A program made the position numbers and the translations under genes. Shown here piece after piece: positions 55,018 to 64,000 of a stretch of DNA of 64,000 nucleotides; within the stretch, counting starts at the first letter, position 1, and every line of letters starts with the position of its first letter. The stretch spans positions 15,489,907 through 15,553,906 of the forward strand of contig NC_092584.1 in assembly GCF_016086655.4 (NCBI RefSeq), written 5' to 3'. This DNA is from Lepeophtheirus salmonis (lineage: Eukaryota > Arthropoda > Copepoda > Siphonostomatoida > Caligidae). The notes beneath the pieces were generated by a model. It was not told the DNA's origin, searched no databases, and saw only the letters and a program-made list of their open reading frames with translations.

Positions 55018-55185
55018 GTCCTGATCGGTTCAATTTATAGAAAAGTTAAAAAATTATTTAGATCCACCATTTCAATTTAATTTCCGCCCACGCTGTTAAT
55101 TTCGGTCGAGACCGATTTAGTATAGATCCCCTAAGACTAAACCGGGGCGAAAAATCGATCGAACTACAATACTAATATTTACCTA
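55018..55185. repeat. TAGTGTTG-type repeat, end fragment
   Basis: CCTGATCGGTTCAATTTATAG, GGTCGAGACCGATTTAG, AAACCGGGGCGAAAAATCG and the final CTACAATACTAATA. It abuts the mariner's TA target, so the mariner probably inserted into it. Confidence 0.4.
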
Positions 55186-55847
55186 GTATTAGAAAAACTA
55201 GTTTTGTTGCAAGTTAGTTCATATATATATATATATATAAACGAGTGAATTTAATACCCTATCGAATGTTGAAGACATCATTTAATATATTAATATCAAG
55301 GGCATTTTATAATAATTGTATAAATACATTTTTATCAAGCATGATGATGTTTAAAATCCAATTCTTTTAAGATACAAAAACATCTGCAATAGTTTGTCAA
55401 TGTGACGCATAATTGGATACCCAAAATGTCGAAAGAACATTTGTCAATAATGATTACACATCCATCATCAAAACAAAAATAGAATACATATATATATAAG
55501 AGTTATTTTTGGAAATGCCAAAGTCAATTGAAAACCATGATTTAAGTTTGTCGTTTTGTTAATAATTTAGACTTCATCCCAGAAATGGACTATTCAAAAT
55601 GATAAAAAAAAAGAATTTATTTTTAATACAAAGAAATAAATAAATATTAAACTCAAACGTTTATTAGCAATCACAAAAAATATAAGATCACTCGACATGA
55701 CAATACAATTAATATAGTATTAAAGTATAAAGGGATGCTTAAGACCTTCTGCACTTCCTGATGCCGATTCCAATGCGATTTTAGTCAAAATTCCAAAAGC
55801 CGATTCCTTGATATTTTAAATAATAGTTAAAAATTACCGTTTCGCTG
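55186..55847. other. No gene recognised
   Basis: TATATATATATATATATATA microsatellite at 55221-55240, otherwise AT-rich DNA without recognised content. Confidence 0.5.
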
Positions 55848-56125
55848 TCAGGGACGTCCACGAAATTATATTTTCAGTATATATGGAGGGTGGGTTAGGT
55901 GCTTGGTTTTTAAAATGTTTTTTTTTTTTAAATCCAAAATTTAAAATTTTTGAAACATAATTCAAAAATTAAAAATTATATTATACAATTTGATATTTTA
56001 ATTTTTTTTAAATCCACAACTATTCTCCAAAAATTAAATTTTTCGGAAACAAATTTCAAAAATCCACAGTTCTCAAAAAAATATATTTTTGAAAAAAAAA
56101 TTCCAAAACTAACCTATAAAATCTA
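55848..56125. repeat. CGTCCGCAGG-type repeat
   Basis: GTCAGGGACGTCCACGAAAT, GGAGGGTGGGTTAGGTGCTT, then A-rich stripes with AAATCCACAACTATTCTCC. No right end. Confidence 0.55.
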
Positions 56126-56387
56126 CAAATTTGTACAATATACAGGACCATATCAACCCAGAAGCAATTAATATAAGTTATTTGAAGGTATTGATCAAAA
56201 TGAAAGATTTTAATTCCACATATATTCTGTCAAAAAGTCCCGGAATTGTTAATTTAAATTGCCCGCGTTGAAGGGATTTAAAAACATTTTTTTCTCTAGG
56301 TCGACAGCACTGTCTCTCATTATCATGTCAAGTTTAAGGCGTGCTCTGAGGACTGAGATGCTTGCAACCGCAAGATAAATTAGTCTA
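56126..56387. other. No gene recognised
   Basis: Less AT-rich around 56310-56370 but no open frame or known repeat seen. Confidence 0.4.
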
Positions 56388-56917
56388 CCTTACTAGTGTT
56401 CCACGATTTTGGGTTCAGCTCGTTTTTTTCTCCATTCTGATGACTATTTGCTTGTTTGCATGTCATACTTTTAGACCCACGTCTCATCACCAGTCATGAT
56501 TCGTTCCATGAACATTGTGTCGGAATTCATGCGATCAAGCATGTCCAAAGATACTTGCTCATAGTACTATTTTCGCTGAAAATTCAGCTCTTTTAGTACA
56601 AGCCATACAGCGACTCGTCTCATTCCCAAATTTTCAGCCAGAGTGGGCTGAACTGTCCCATGAGAGATGCGTCGATGTTCAGTTCGGTGGTAGAGGACGA
56701 AGGTCGTCCAGAACGTGTATTCGACGATCTCACGGCCCTCCTTGAACGGTTTGTACCACACATATGCACGGATTTTTGGTCAAACTGATTCACCAAAAGC
56801 TTTTTCTAAAAATTATAACACGTCAGCACATGAAATTTCATTAGCAACACAAATTTCAAGGGCAACTCTTTCTTGAATAATTTCGTTTATTGTAAAAATC
56901 GTGGAACACTAGTGAGG
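56388..56917 (-). mobile_element. Mariner element remnant with intact ends, 530 bp
   Basis: Inverted ends of 23 bp (CCTTACTAGTGTTCCACGAT at 56388; its partner ends at 56917; 22 of 23 match) with TA on both sides. The minus strand encodes part of a mariner transposase in broken frames: HRRISHGTVQPTLAENLGMR, RVAVWLVLKELNFQRK, then MERIMTGDETWVYKYDMQT with the first catalytic Asp (GDETWVY), and SSEWRKK. The N-terminal helix-turn-helix and the remaining DDE core are deleted. Confidence 0.85.
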
Positions 56918-57253
56918 TAAACTGACTTATCCAGCTGTTGCAAGCAAACTGATTTACAGATCACCCTCAAACTCGTTATTATAATGAAAAGAACTAAGGC
57001 TGACCTAGAAAAAAATATTTTTAAATCCTTCACTGTGGTAAATTTTAAGTAACAATTCCTGTTACTTTTTTGACTGAATGAATATTGAAAATCTAATAAA
57101 AAATAAGAAATACAACGGAAAAATAATCTGCCCGTACGTAAAGTCAAAACCCTGCACCATCTGTCACCTGAAACTCGCCACACTGAAAGCCTATGAGTAC
57201 TGGGAGGGGATGAACAAGGAGACTATCTGGAAGAGGAGTGCAGCCTTTACATA
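56918..57253. other. Spacer between two DNA transposons
   Basis: 57087-57240 includes the plus-strand phrases ICPYVKSKPCTICHLKL and AYEYWEGMNKETIWKRSAAF, which look protein-like but cannot be assigned. Possibly an older element into which the DD37D element inserted. Confidence 0.3.
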
Positions 57254-58145
57254 CAGGGAGTGGGGATCATATTGTCGCCTACTTTAAACCTTGATAACTT
57301 GAAGACGACATTATCAAATAAAAAACCTGTTACCAAATAGGAAAGCTATTCCTGTCAGCTGACAATACGGTGTTCAGTTAGCATCATGCCGTCATCATAT
57401 GAGGAGATAAAGAGCTATAAGTGGAACGAGGAGCTTTCGAGGTCCGCTGTGGTCATGGCATTGGTTAATAATGGGTGTGAAATCTCCAATTCAACGATTG
57501 CTTCAACCTTAGGAATGAATTTACGGACTGTTCAGCGTATCCGTAAGAAGCTAGAGGACGCCTGGGATGTTGATGCTACCATAAAGAGGGCACCCAAGGA
57601 GGAGGGCGCCGACAGGAAGGTCAGGGACACCGACTTTGTCGACAAGGTGAAGAAGATGGTTGAGGATGACCCTACCAGGTCCATGAAGGCCGGAGACAGG
57701 CCCTGCATGTGGCAACAGGACTCAGCACCCTGCCATGTGTCCAAAATCTCCATGCAGTGGTTAACCGAGAACTGTTATGACGTCGTAACCAAGGATTTGT
57801 GCCCTCCTAATTCTCCTGGCCCTAATCCTTTGGACTATTTTGTCTGGGGCTATGTCTCTCGACATACCCCAGACATCCCCATAGTACCAAGACCAGCCTG
57901 ATGGACTTCATCAAGGAGGTGTTCGGCAACATGGACAATGAGATGGTCAGAAGAGCCTGCGGCCGGTTCAGAAGCCGTATTGAGGCCGTTATTGATGCCA
58001 ACGGTAATTATATCAAATGAATGGCTACTCTATACCTATATGCTCGTCATAGTTTTGATTTTCAATAAAAAAGTTAAAAAATGTATATTTTGTGTTGTTT
58101 TTTTGTAGAAAAATATTTTGTCGACAATTTGATCCCCGCTCCCTG
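57254..58145 (+). mobile_element. Tc1/mariner DD37D deletion derivative with intact ends
   Basis: Inverted ends of 24 bp (CAGGGAGTGGGGATCATATT at 57254; partner ends 58145; 22 of 24 match), TA on both sides, 892 bp. The transposase frame from ATG 57386 has a helix-turn-helix (NSTIASTLGMNLRTVQRIRK) and VEDDPTRSMK. It then jumps directly to AGDRPCMWQQDSAPCHVSK, so the part with the first catalytic Asp (about 150 residues in relatives) is missing. Second and third Asps remain with 37 residues between (QDSAPCH and NPLDYFVWG). A one-base shift near 57870 leads to STKTSLMDFIKEVFGN and the tail RFRSRIEAVIDANGNYIK at 58019. It cannot transpose itself but could be moved by a related enzyme. Confidence 0.9.
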
Positions 58146-59261
58146 TATATACCACCTAAAAGCCATCATTAAGAGTAATTAGTCTCAAGGAGTATGTAAA
58201 TAATATTGTAAAATAGAGCTAAAGCTCTCCCTATTTTTTATAGAAATTTATGCTATTGAAATAGTAATAGAAAAGTGTCATAATTTATAAGCAGAACCTG
58301 GTCTATTTCAGTGCTACCTTTTCTTTTAATGAATTTCGTGTTTCGAACAAATAAAAGAGAGGAAAAAAAAGCATGGTTATCAATGCTAAAGACCGTAGTA
58401 ACACCGATTTGTATTACAAATCCTTATAAAACACAAATATACCTCAAATTGATATATATTTGCAATTTTGTAATTGGGTTTATATATTGGGTATATTGAT
58501 AGTTGTTTTTCTATCAAGGTCATCAAGTTCCATTTACTTCAAATCAAAGGGATTCTAAGGAAAGAACCGACAAGAATATGAATAGAAGAAGAAAAAATTA
58601 CCTTGGATTTTGTTAGGGTTAAACTTTTTATACCGTACTAACTTCTTTCTTCGACTCACGTCATTGTTATAGTGGGGTTTTTGTTTTAGTCAATTTGCAC
58701 TCTACAAATGTTCCATTCTTAGTCAATGTTGCTTTATTTTTACCTCTGTCAACGAAGTTGAAGTGAAATTATTTTTTCGTCCCCTTTTTGTTTGTTTGTC
58801 AGCAAAAATTAGGGAAAAAGCTACAAACCAATTTTTAATATTATATTGTAAAAAGACTATAAATTTTTAACCATAAGAGGCACTAAAATTTTGAGGATGT
58901 TTATTAATTATAAAATTGAAATAACTAACTCAAATTAGTGTCCTTTTGTAGACTTATTCTAAAGGTCAAAGGTTACACTAAAGTTAAAAAAAGTTCAACA
59001 TTTCAGAGTTTTTGTAGGACGGTGAAATATGTTAAGCTTAGGATCCCATTAAATATGACACTAAATCTTATTTTTTGATTTTAAAGTAGGATTACATTTA
59101 AATTTACAATTAGATTATGGTTGAACTTTATAGGGCATTATATATGTTAACTTTATGAGATCCTTAAATTTTGAGAGTGAAAGGTCACACAACATGTAAA
59201 AAATGCAAAATTGACCATATCTTTTAAACAAATTAAGATACATAACTCAAATTCAAAAAGG
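58146..59261. other. No gene recognised
   Basis: AT-rich. TCTAAAGGTCAAAGGTTACA at 58959-58978 is a DR1-like pair of AGGTCA half-sites similar to 15579-15591, and 15.3-15.75 kb may be a diverged copy of this region. The 58311-58499 frame is unsupported. Confidence 0.4.
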
Positions 59262-59882
59262 TGAAGAGCTGTGGATTTTTGAATTTTTTTTCTAAATAAT
59301 TAAATTGACTGTAAATAGCAATGGATTTTTGAATTTTTTTTCCAAAAAATTAAATTTGTCTTAAATAGCAATAGAATTTGAAAAAAAAATTCAAAAATTT
59401 TTGTTTTTTTGTGAACAACTCTGAAATTTTATACAAAAAAATTAATATTTGAAATTTAAACTTTCTATTTTTTTACAAAATAATTTAATTTTTCTAATTT
59501 TTTTACTAAAAATGTAATTTTCTGTAAATATCTATGGTTTTTTGGATTTTTTTTTGTAAAAAATCTATGGATTTTTAAAATTTTTCTCCAAAAACTTGAA
59601 TATTTGACATTTTTTTCAAAAACTTAAATATTTGAAATTTAATTTCTGATTTTTTTTTTTTTTTTTTCAAAAAATTTAATTTTTTGTGAACTGTGGATTT
59701 TTGAAATTTTTATACCCAAATTTTTATATTTTAAATTTAGTTTTTTTGTGAACAACTGTGGATTTTTGAAATTTTTATAGCAAAAAAAATATTATTTTCC
59801 AAATTTAATTTTTTAATTTTTCTCAGAAAAATCAAAATATATGGATCTAAAAAATAAATAAATAGAATCCTACGTACGCTCC
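59262..59882. repeat. CGTCCGCAGG-type repeat
   Basis: T-rich orientation: AGCTGTGGATTTTTGAATTT, AGCAATGGATTTTTGAATTT, GAACAACTGTGGATTTTTGA repeat at variable spacing. The right end is AGAATCCTACGTACGCTCC, a degenerate outer end. The left end is absent. Confidence 0.55.
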
Positions 59883-60299
59883 TGGTTCTAGTTTCTAAAT
59901 TAAGGTTTCGTTAATGGGTTAATATAATTTTGGTACATGCGTTTTGTTACGTTATTATTTCAAATGTCTTGTCGCCTCGTTTCTTACAGCTTCTGAACTT
60001 TAAATCAACTTTAACTCCTCCACATTTATGAAATATTATTATAAATCTCTAGATATACAGTCATACTTAGAGATTGAGTACATGCTCTCCATTCTTTTTT
60101 TAGCAGCCGAACGCCTCAATTCCATGAATTCATAAAGTGAAATCTGCAAACTGTAGAGAAGGAAAATGCTTATGTGACGAGGAAAAATGAAAGTAAAATC
60201 ATATATGGCAGGCATTTTCAACCTTTTTTTTAGTCATGTACCACTTTTAAAATATTTATTTGACCCAAATACCAGCACAAGGCAATTTTAGCTTCAATG

Positions 60300-60905
60300 A
60301 CAGGATTGTATTTATGAAAGGGATCATGGTTTTTGGATTTTTTTAAAAAAATAAATCCAAAAATTAAAATATTTTGGAAAAATTTTTAAAAATTAAACTT
60401 TTCGGACAAGAAATTCAAAAATCCACAGTGATTCACAAAAAACATATTTTTTTTGAAAAAAAAATTCATATCTATTCTCGAAAAGTTAAGTTTTTTTTTG
60501 GAAAAAAAAACTCAACAACGTAGCTGTTCACAAACAATTTTACTTCTAAAATTTTCTGAAAAAAACTAAATACCGCAGCTGTTCACAAAAATTTCAATTA
60601 TAAAATTTTCTGAAGAAAAGTTTAAAAATTCATAGCTATTTACAGAAAATTAAATTTCACAAATCAAGTTTTTTGAAAACAAAAATGGAAATATAAGTTT
60701 TTAAAAAATATATATATATATATTACATTTTCTAGTAAAAAACAAAAATTCCTTAATTGGCAAGAGGCAGAACCCCTCTAGCCCACGCCCTGCAGAATCC
60801 CCTGAGTTATGTACCACTCGTAAAATATTCTTTCGAAATCCCAAGTACCTCCTGGAGTGCCTTTAAGTACCCCAATGGGTACGGGTACCCCATTTTGGAA
60901 CCACA
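60300..60905. repeat. CGTCCGCAGG-type repeat joined to a GTTCTCAAA-type MITE half
   Basis: A-rich stripes to about 60750, then TTCCTTAATTGGCAAGAGGC and the outer end GCCCTGCAGAATCCCCTGAG. This is followed without a gap by TTATGTACCACTCGTAAAAT, GGAGTGCCTTTAAGTACCCC and CCATTTTGGAACCAC. The second part is the reverse complement of 16031-16130, with the same junction between the two elements as at 16131. The 60757-60942 frame spanning this is not a gene. Confidence 0.65.
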
Positions 60906-61546
60906 GATCTGCGTTACTTCAAAAGTGACATCTTTGTTGTGAACAAATTTGCCTGAAAATCGATCACGTTGTCATCGTTTCGCTTATAAAAAAAGATAGA
61001 CAGATGAGGTCATAAGTGTGAACGGATCCAAAATTTAATTAATTAATAATTGAATTAATTACTCCCACGTTTAATTACAATATACACGAGATGACCTCGA
61101 ATCCTTAATCTGATGACTTGAAGTACAATATTCCAAAATACTGAAGGAATTGAGACTTTGAGATCGAGACCTTTGACTTGTAAAAAATAGTATTTTCGAC
61201 CATAAAAATTACTGTTTTCAATATATCAGAAAATATTTCTGGATACTTTCTTTTTCTTTGAAATAGCAAGTTTGTGAAGAATGTAATTTATATCCAATCC
61301 CTCTATTTACCTGACCTCTTTTTAACAACTTCTTATCAAATAAAACTTTCTCAAAAAAAGGTAATGACAAATGTTTTTTTATCTCGAATGAGGAGGCAAC
61401 TTTCTAAAGTTTGTTATTTTGTCAATGTGGACCTTGTTTCTTGATCAATTCTACATTCTCCTCGTGGTTGTTAAAACAAGCATTCATGCTCAAAGTAACG
61501 CCAGAAAATATGATCCGGACTTATTACTTTTTTTAAAATAAGTGTT
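60906..61546. other. No gene recognised
   Basis: AT-rich spacer. Nothing recognised. Confidence 0.5.
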
Positions 61547-61785
61547 AGAAGGCAGGAGTGAGACATAAGGTAGATCTGAATTAAACCCCTTGTTGTTGGT
61601 ACGGACAGCTGCCTGTCCTATGATTTTGTGGGGATAAAATGACTTACTTCCCTAAAAAGGAGAACCTTTTACATTTCAAACCTGCTTCAGGGGCGGGTAA
61701 AATATCGTAATTATGTTTAAACTTATATATATATTTTGAAAACAATCTACACAAAAGACACATAGGTGAGAATGCTTACGACTTT
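61547..61785. repeat. Dispersed repeat, direct copy of 1697-1945
   Basis: AGTGTTAGAAGGCAGGAGTG, GACAGCTGCCTGTCC, AGAACCTTTTACATTTCAAA, CATAGGTGAGAATGC follow the order in 1697-1945. Confidence 0.4.
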
Positions 61786-62089
61786 TGTAACACTCAACAA
61801 CCATTTGAATAATGAACAACAGTTTTTACTTTTTTAATTTCTAAACATAGATTTTTCATTACTAAAATGACATCCTTTGCATTTGTGACTATGAGAGGTG
61901 GAGAAAGGGAATATACACAAGTTCCACTCCGTTTCTAGAAAAGATATAGGCAGGAATGACTACCATATCAATTCTCAATTCTACTCTGAGGTGAGCAAGG
62001 ACTTAGATTAACCAATCCGCATGTGATTACATAGTTTTATGATAAAACATTATAGAATTTTCCAATAATTAATGACAAATAGAGCCACG
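61786..62089. other. No gene recognised
   Basis: AT-rich spacer. Nothing recognised. Confidence 0.5.
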
Positions 62090-62168
62090 TAGCTCAGTGG
62101 ACAACGCTCACACAATAATTTATTCTCTCTAACTAACTGGCCTAGGTTCGATTTAGAGTCACTTCAAG
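62090..62168 (+). other. tRNA-like sequence with A and B boxes
   Basis: TAGCTCAGTGGACA (62097-62110) fits a Pol III A box and GGTTCGATTTAG (62145-62156) a B box, about 48 bp apart. The D stem and acceptor stem do not pair properly, and the middle is AT-rich. It is therefore not a functional tRNA but a decayed tRNA or the head of a tRNA-derived SINE. No A-rich tail or target duplication was identified. Confidence 0.4.
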
Positions 62169-62334
62169 AGAAGGAATTATATACTATGCATTTGGGACTT
62201 CAAAGAAAATTGCTAGAGCAGATGGCGTAATTGAAAATGTCATAATTTTGGGATTTTTATTTAAATTCTAAAAGTTATTAGTCATATTAGGCTTTGTTAA
62301 AAAAAAAAATTCTATTAATATTGTGTCAAAAAAA

Positions 62335-62397
62335 GATCAACACCCCGTCCTCCAAAGGCGATAACCACCAAAAACAAAAACTGCAGACGCCCCTGAT
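62335..62397. repeat. CGTCCGCAGG-type repeat, end fragment
   Basis: ACACCCCGTCCTCCAAAGGC then AAACTGCAGACGCCCCTGAT. The final CTGCAGACGCCCCTGA is the family's outer end. Confidence 0.45.
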
Positions 62398-62619
62398 GAC
62401 GTCACCATTGTATAATTTGCCTTCCCCCATTTCAAATACTTTCTACGGCCTGTAGTTGGCATAGTACTTAAACAATGTTACCACATATTTATACACTCTC
62501 TCTGCACTCTTCGGGATTTCATGAATTTTTACATTTCTAATGATATCAGCTTTGGAAAATTAAATAAAAAACTATGAAAAAAAAAACATATTCTTCCATT
62601 ATAGAACGCAGCATCATTC

Positions 62620-63141
62620 TCAGCCATTTGTCGTATAAAAAAATAGCTGAGGAACCGCTTCACTGAAGATCGTCTCATGCAATTTTGAACATTGAACGTG
62701 AAACCACAAAAAGATTAATAAGATGAAGGTGATAATCCACAAATTTGCAAAACAAATTGAGGCTCGCGAACATTTGCATCTTGATAATTCTTTATGTTTG
62801 TTGGTCGCATAATTTCTGAGTAAAAGATAATAAATTTTTTGATGATCACCCGGTATATGTATTGTCGGGCTTAAAATAGACTGTGACGTCACTAATATAT
62901 GAGCTCCAGTACGTTTATGACCCTGGAAAATAATGACAAATGATTTCATCAAGGATCCTTTAGCAGAAGTGTTCTTTCTTTTGGAGGGAGTGGGCGAAGG
63001 GCTCTTCACTCCTTATAAAGAATAAATCCACTCTTTGTCATCTGGATACCCTTGCTCCTTGTTGCTGGATTTAAAATCGAGAATCCAGGACATATCTTCA
63101 TATCCAAATGGACGAGTGACGTAATAAAAAACACTGCTCAT
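62620..63141 (-). CDS. Possible small unidentified gene
   Basis: ATG 63141 (context AAAACATGAGC) opens 42 codons to TAA at 63013: MSSVFYYVTRPFGYEDMSWI then LDFKSSNKEQGYPDDKEWIY-SL. Overlapping in the next frame, 63009-62620 continues KSPSPTPSKRKNTSAKGS and has a hydrophobic segment (IITFILLIFLWFHV), but has no ATG until 62949. Both look less random than the surroundings. A TTCCAG acceptor-like site occurs at about 62925. I recognise no family. It might be one gene with an intron or shift, or a relic. Confidence 0.25.
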
Positions 63142-63210
63142 GTTTTACTAAAAATTTCGCACATGAGTGTAAATGCTAGAGATATACAGTTCTAAATGTA
63201 TAAGCCAGTG

Positions 63211-63882
63211 GTAGAGGCCTCCTCAGGATTATATTTGGGAGGGGCTAAGTTTTTAGAATTTTTTGAAAAAGATTTTGGAAATTTAATTTCCAATATTTAA
63301 TTTCTTGAAAAAAAATTTAAAAAATCCACGGCTGCTCAAAATCAAATAAATTTTTTGGAAAAAATTGCACTTGCTAAATTTTTTGGAAAACATAATTTCA
63401 AATATTTGCTATGTTTTTTTCATAAAACTTCAAAAATATATAGCTGTTCCAAAAAAATAATTTTGAAAAAAAACTAAAAGATCCACATGTACTCATAAAA
63501 AATTAAGCTTTTTGGAAAAAAATCAAAAATTACATTTCAATTTAGAATTTTTTGGAATTTTTTTTTGAAATATTAAAAATTTTGAAGAAAAATTTCAAAT
63601 ATTAAAAATTTTGAAGAAAAATTTCAAATATTAAAAATTTTGAAGAAAAATTTCAAAAATCCACAGTTATTAACAGAAAATTAAATTTTTTGGAAAAAAT
63701 TTCAAATATTAAGTTTTTTAGAGGAAAATTTCAAAAATCCATATTTATTCACATAAAATTTAATTTTTTGCTAAAAAATTTCAAATATTCAATTTTCTAG
63801 TTAAAAGTAAAAATTCCTTAATTTTTTTTTTTTTTTTTGGGGGGCAACTGCCACTCCAGCCCACCCCTCCAGACGCTTCTCA
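63211..63882. repeat. CGTCCGCAGG-type repeat, complete copy
   Basis: Left end GAGGCCTCCTCAGGATTATA, A-rich stripes with a three-unit tandem ATATTAAAAATTTTGAAGAA (63570-63655), the phrase TTTTCTAGTTAAAAGTAAAA, a T-run and G-run, then CCACCCCTCCAGACGCTTC at the right. About 672 bp with degenerate inverted ends. Confidence 0.6.
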
Positions 63883-64000
63883 GTGAGGTAAAAACATCCT
63901 ACACCAACTCAACATAATTACATTGAAAGCAGGAACTTTAAATCGTCACTAAATTTAAGCTGACTATATATTACATAATAAATTTAATAAGTATAATAAA

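Overview
The window is AT-rich eukaryotic DNA with short and long GT-AG introns, a frizzled gene, a chitin-deacetylase-family gene and very many mariner/Tc1 relics. This suggests an arthropod, and the repeat style and gene set fit a crustacean, best guess a caligid copepod such as a sea louse. That assignment is inference, because no species-diagnostic locus is present.

Four host genes could be assembled exon by exon with consistent reading phase. They are a five-exon frizzled Wnt receptor (19633-23014, +, 549 aa), a three-exon ER-type protein O-glucosyltransferase of the POGLUT2/3 (KDELC) class (23598-25269, -, 514 aa), a two-exon long-prodomain caspase (26235-27953, +, 466 aa), and a four-exon secreted chitin-deacetylase-like protein (45684-47517, -, 544 aa). 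The first three form a tight 8 kb gene island: frizzled and the glucosyltransferase converge tail to tail with about 580 bp between stops, and the caspase lies head to head with the glucosyltransferase. The deacetylase-like gene stands alone.

The rest (about 85 percent) is a graveyard of mobile DNA. It includes a frameshifted hAT transposase with a small intron (10.6-13.5 kb), a near-complete 1.29 kb DD37D Tc1/mariner element with 29-bp inverted ends (34.0-35.3 kb), a deletion derivative of another DD37D element with intact 24-bp ends (57.3-58.1 kb), a mariner remnant with 23-bp ends (56.4-56.9 kb), and two copies of a rearranged head-to-head mariner (52.5 and 54.2 kb). Relics of a DIRS/Ty3-like RNase H, a P-like transposase and a CGGBP1-like zinc finger are also present. 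Around them lie at least six dispersed non-coding repeat families. The commonest is an A/T-striped element bounded by CGTCCGCAGG-type inverted ends, with some 18 copies here. A 0.95 kb segment at 7.9-8.8 kb recurs inverted at 38.8-39.8 kb.

The most interesting biology is the deacetylase-like protein. Its fold, cysteines and chitin-binding modules are kept, but five expected metal-binding and catalytic residues are all replaced, so it should be a chitin-binding pseudoenzyme. No new multi-gene system was found.
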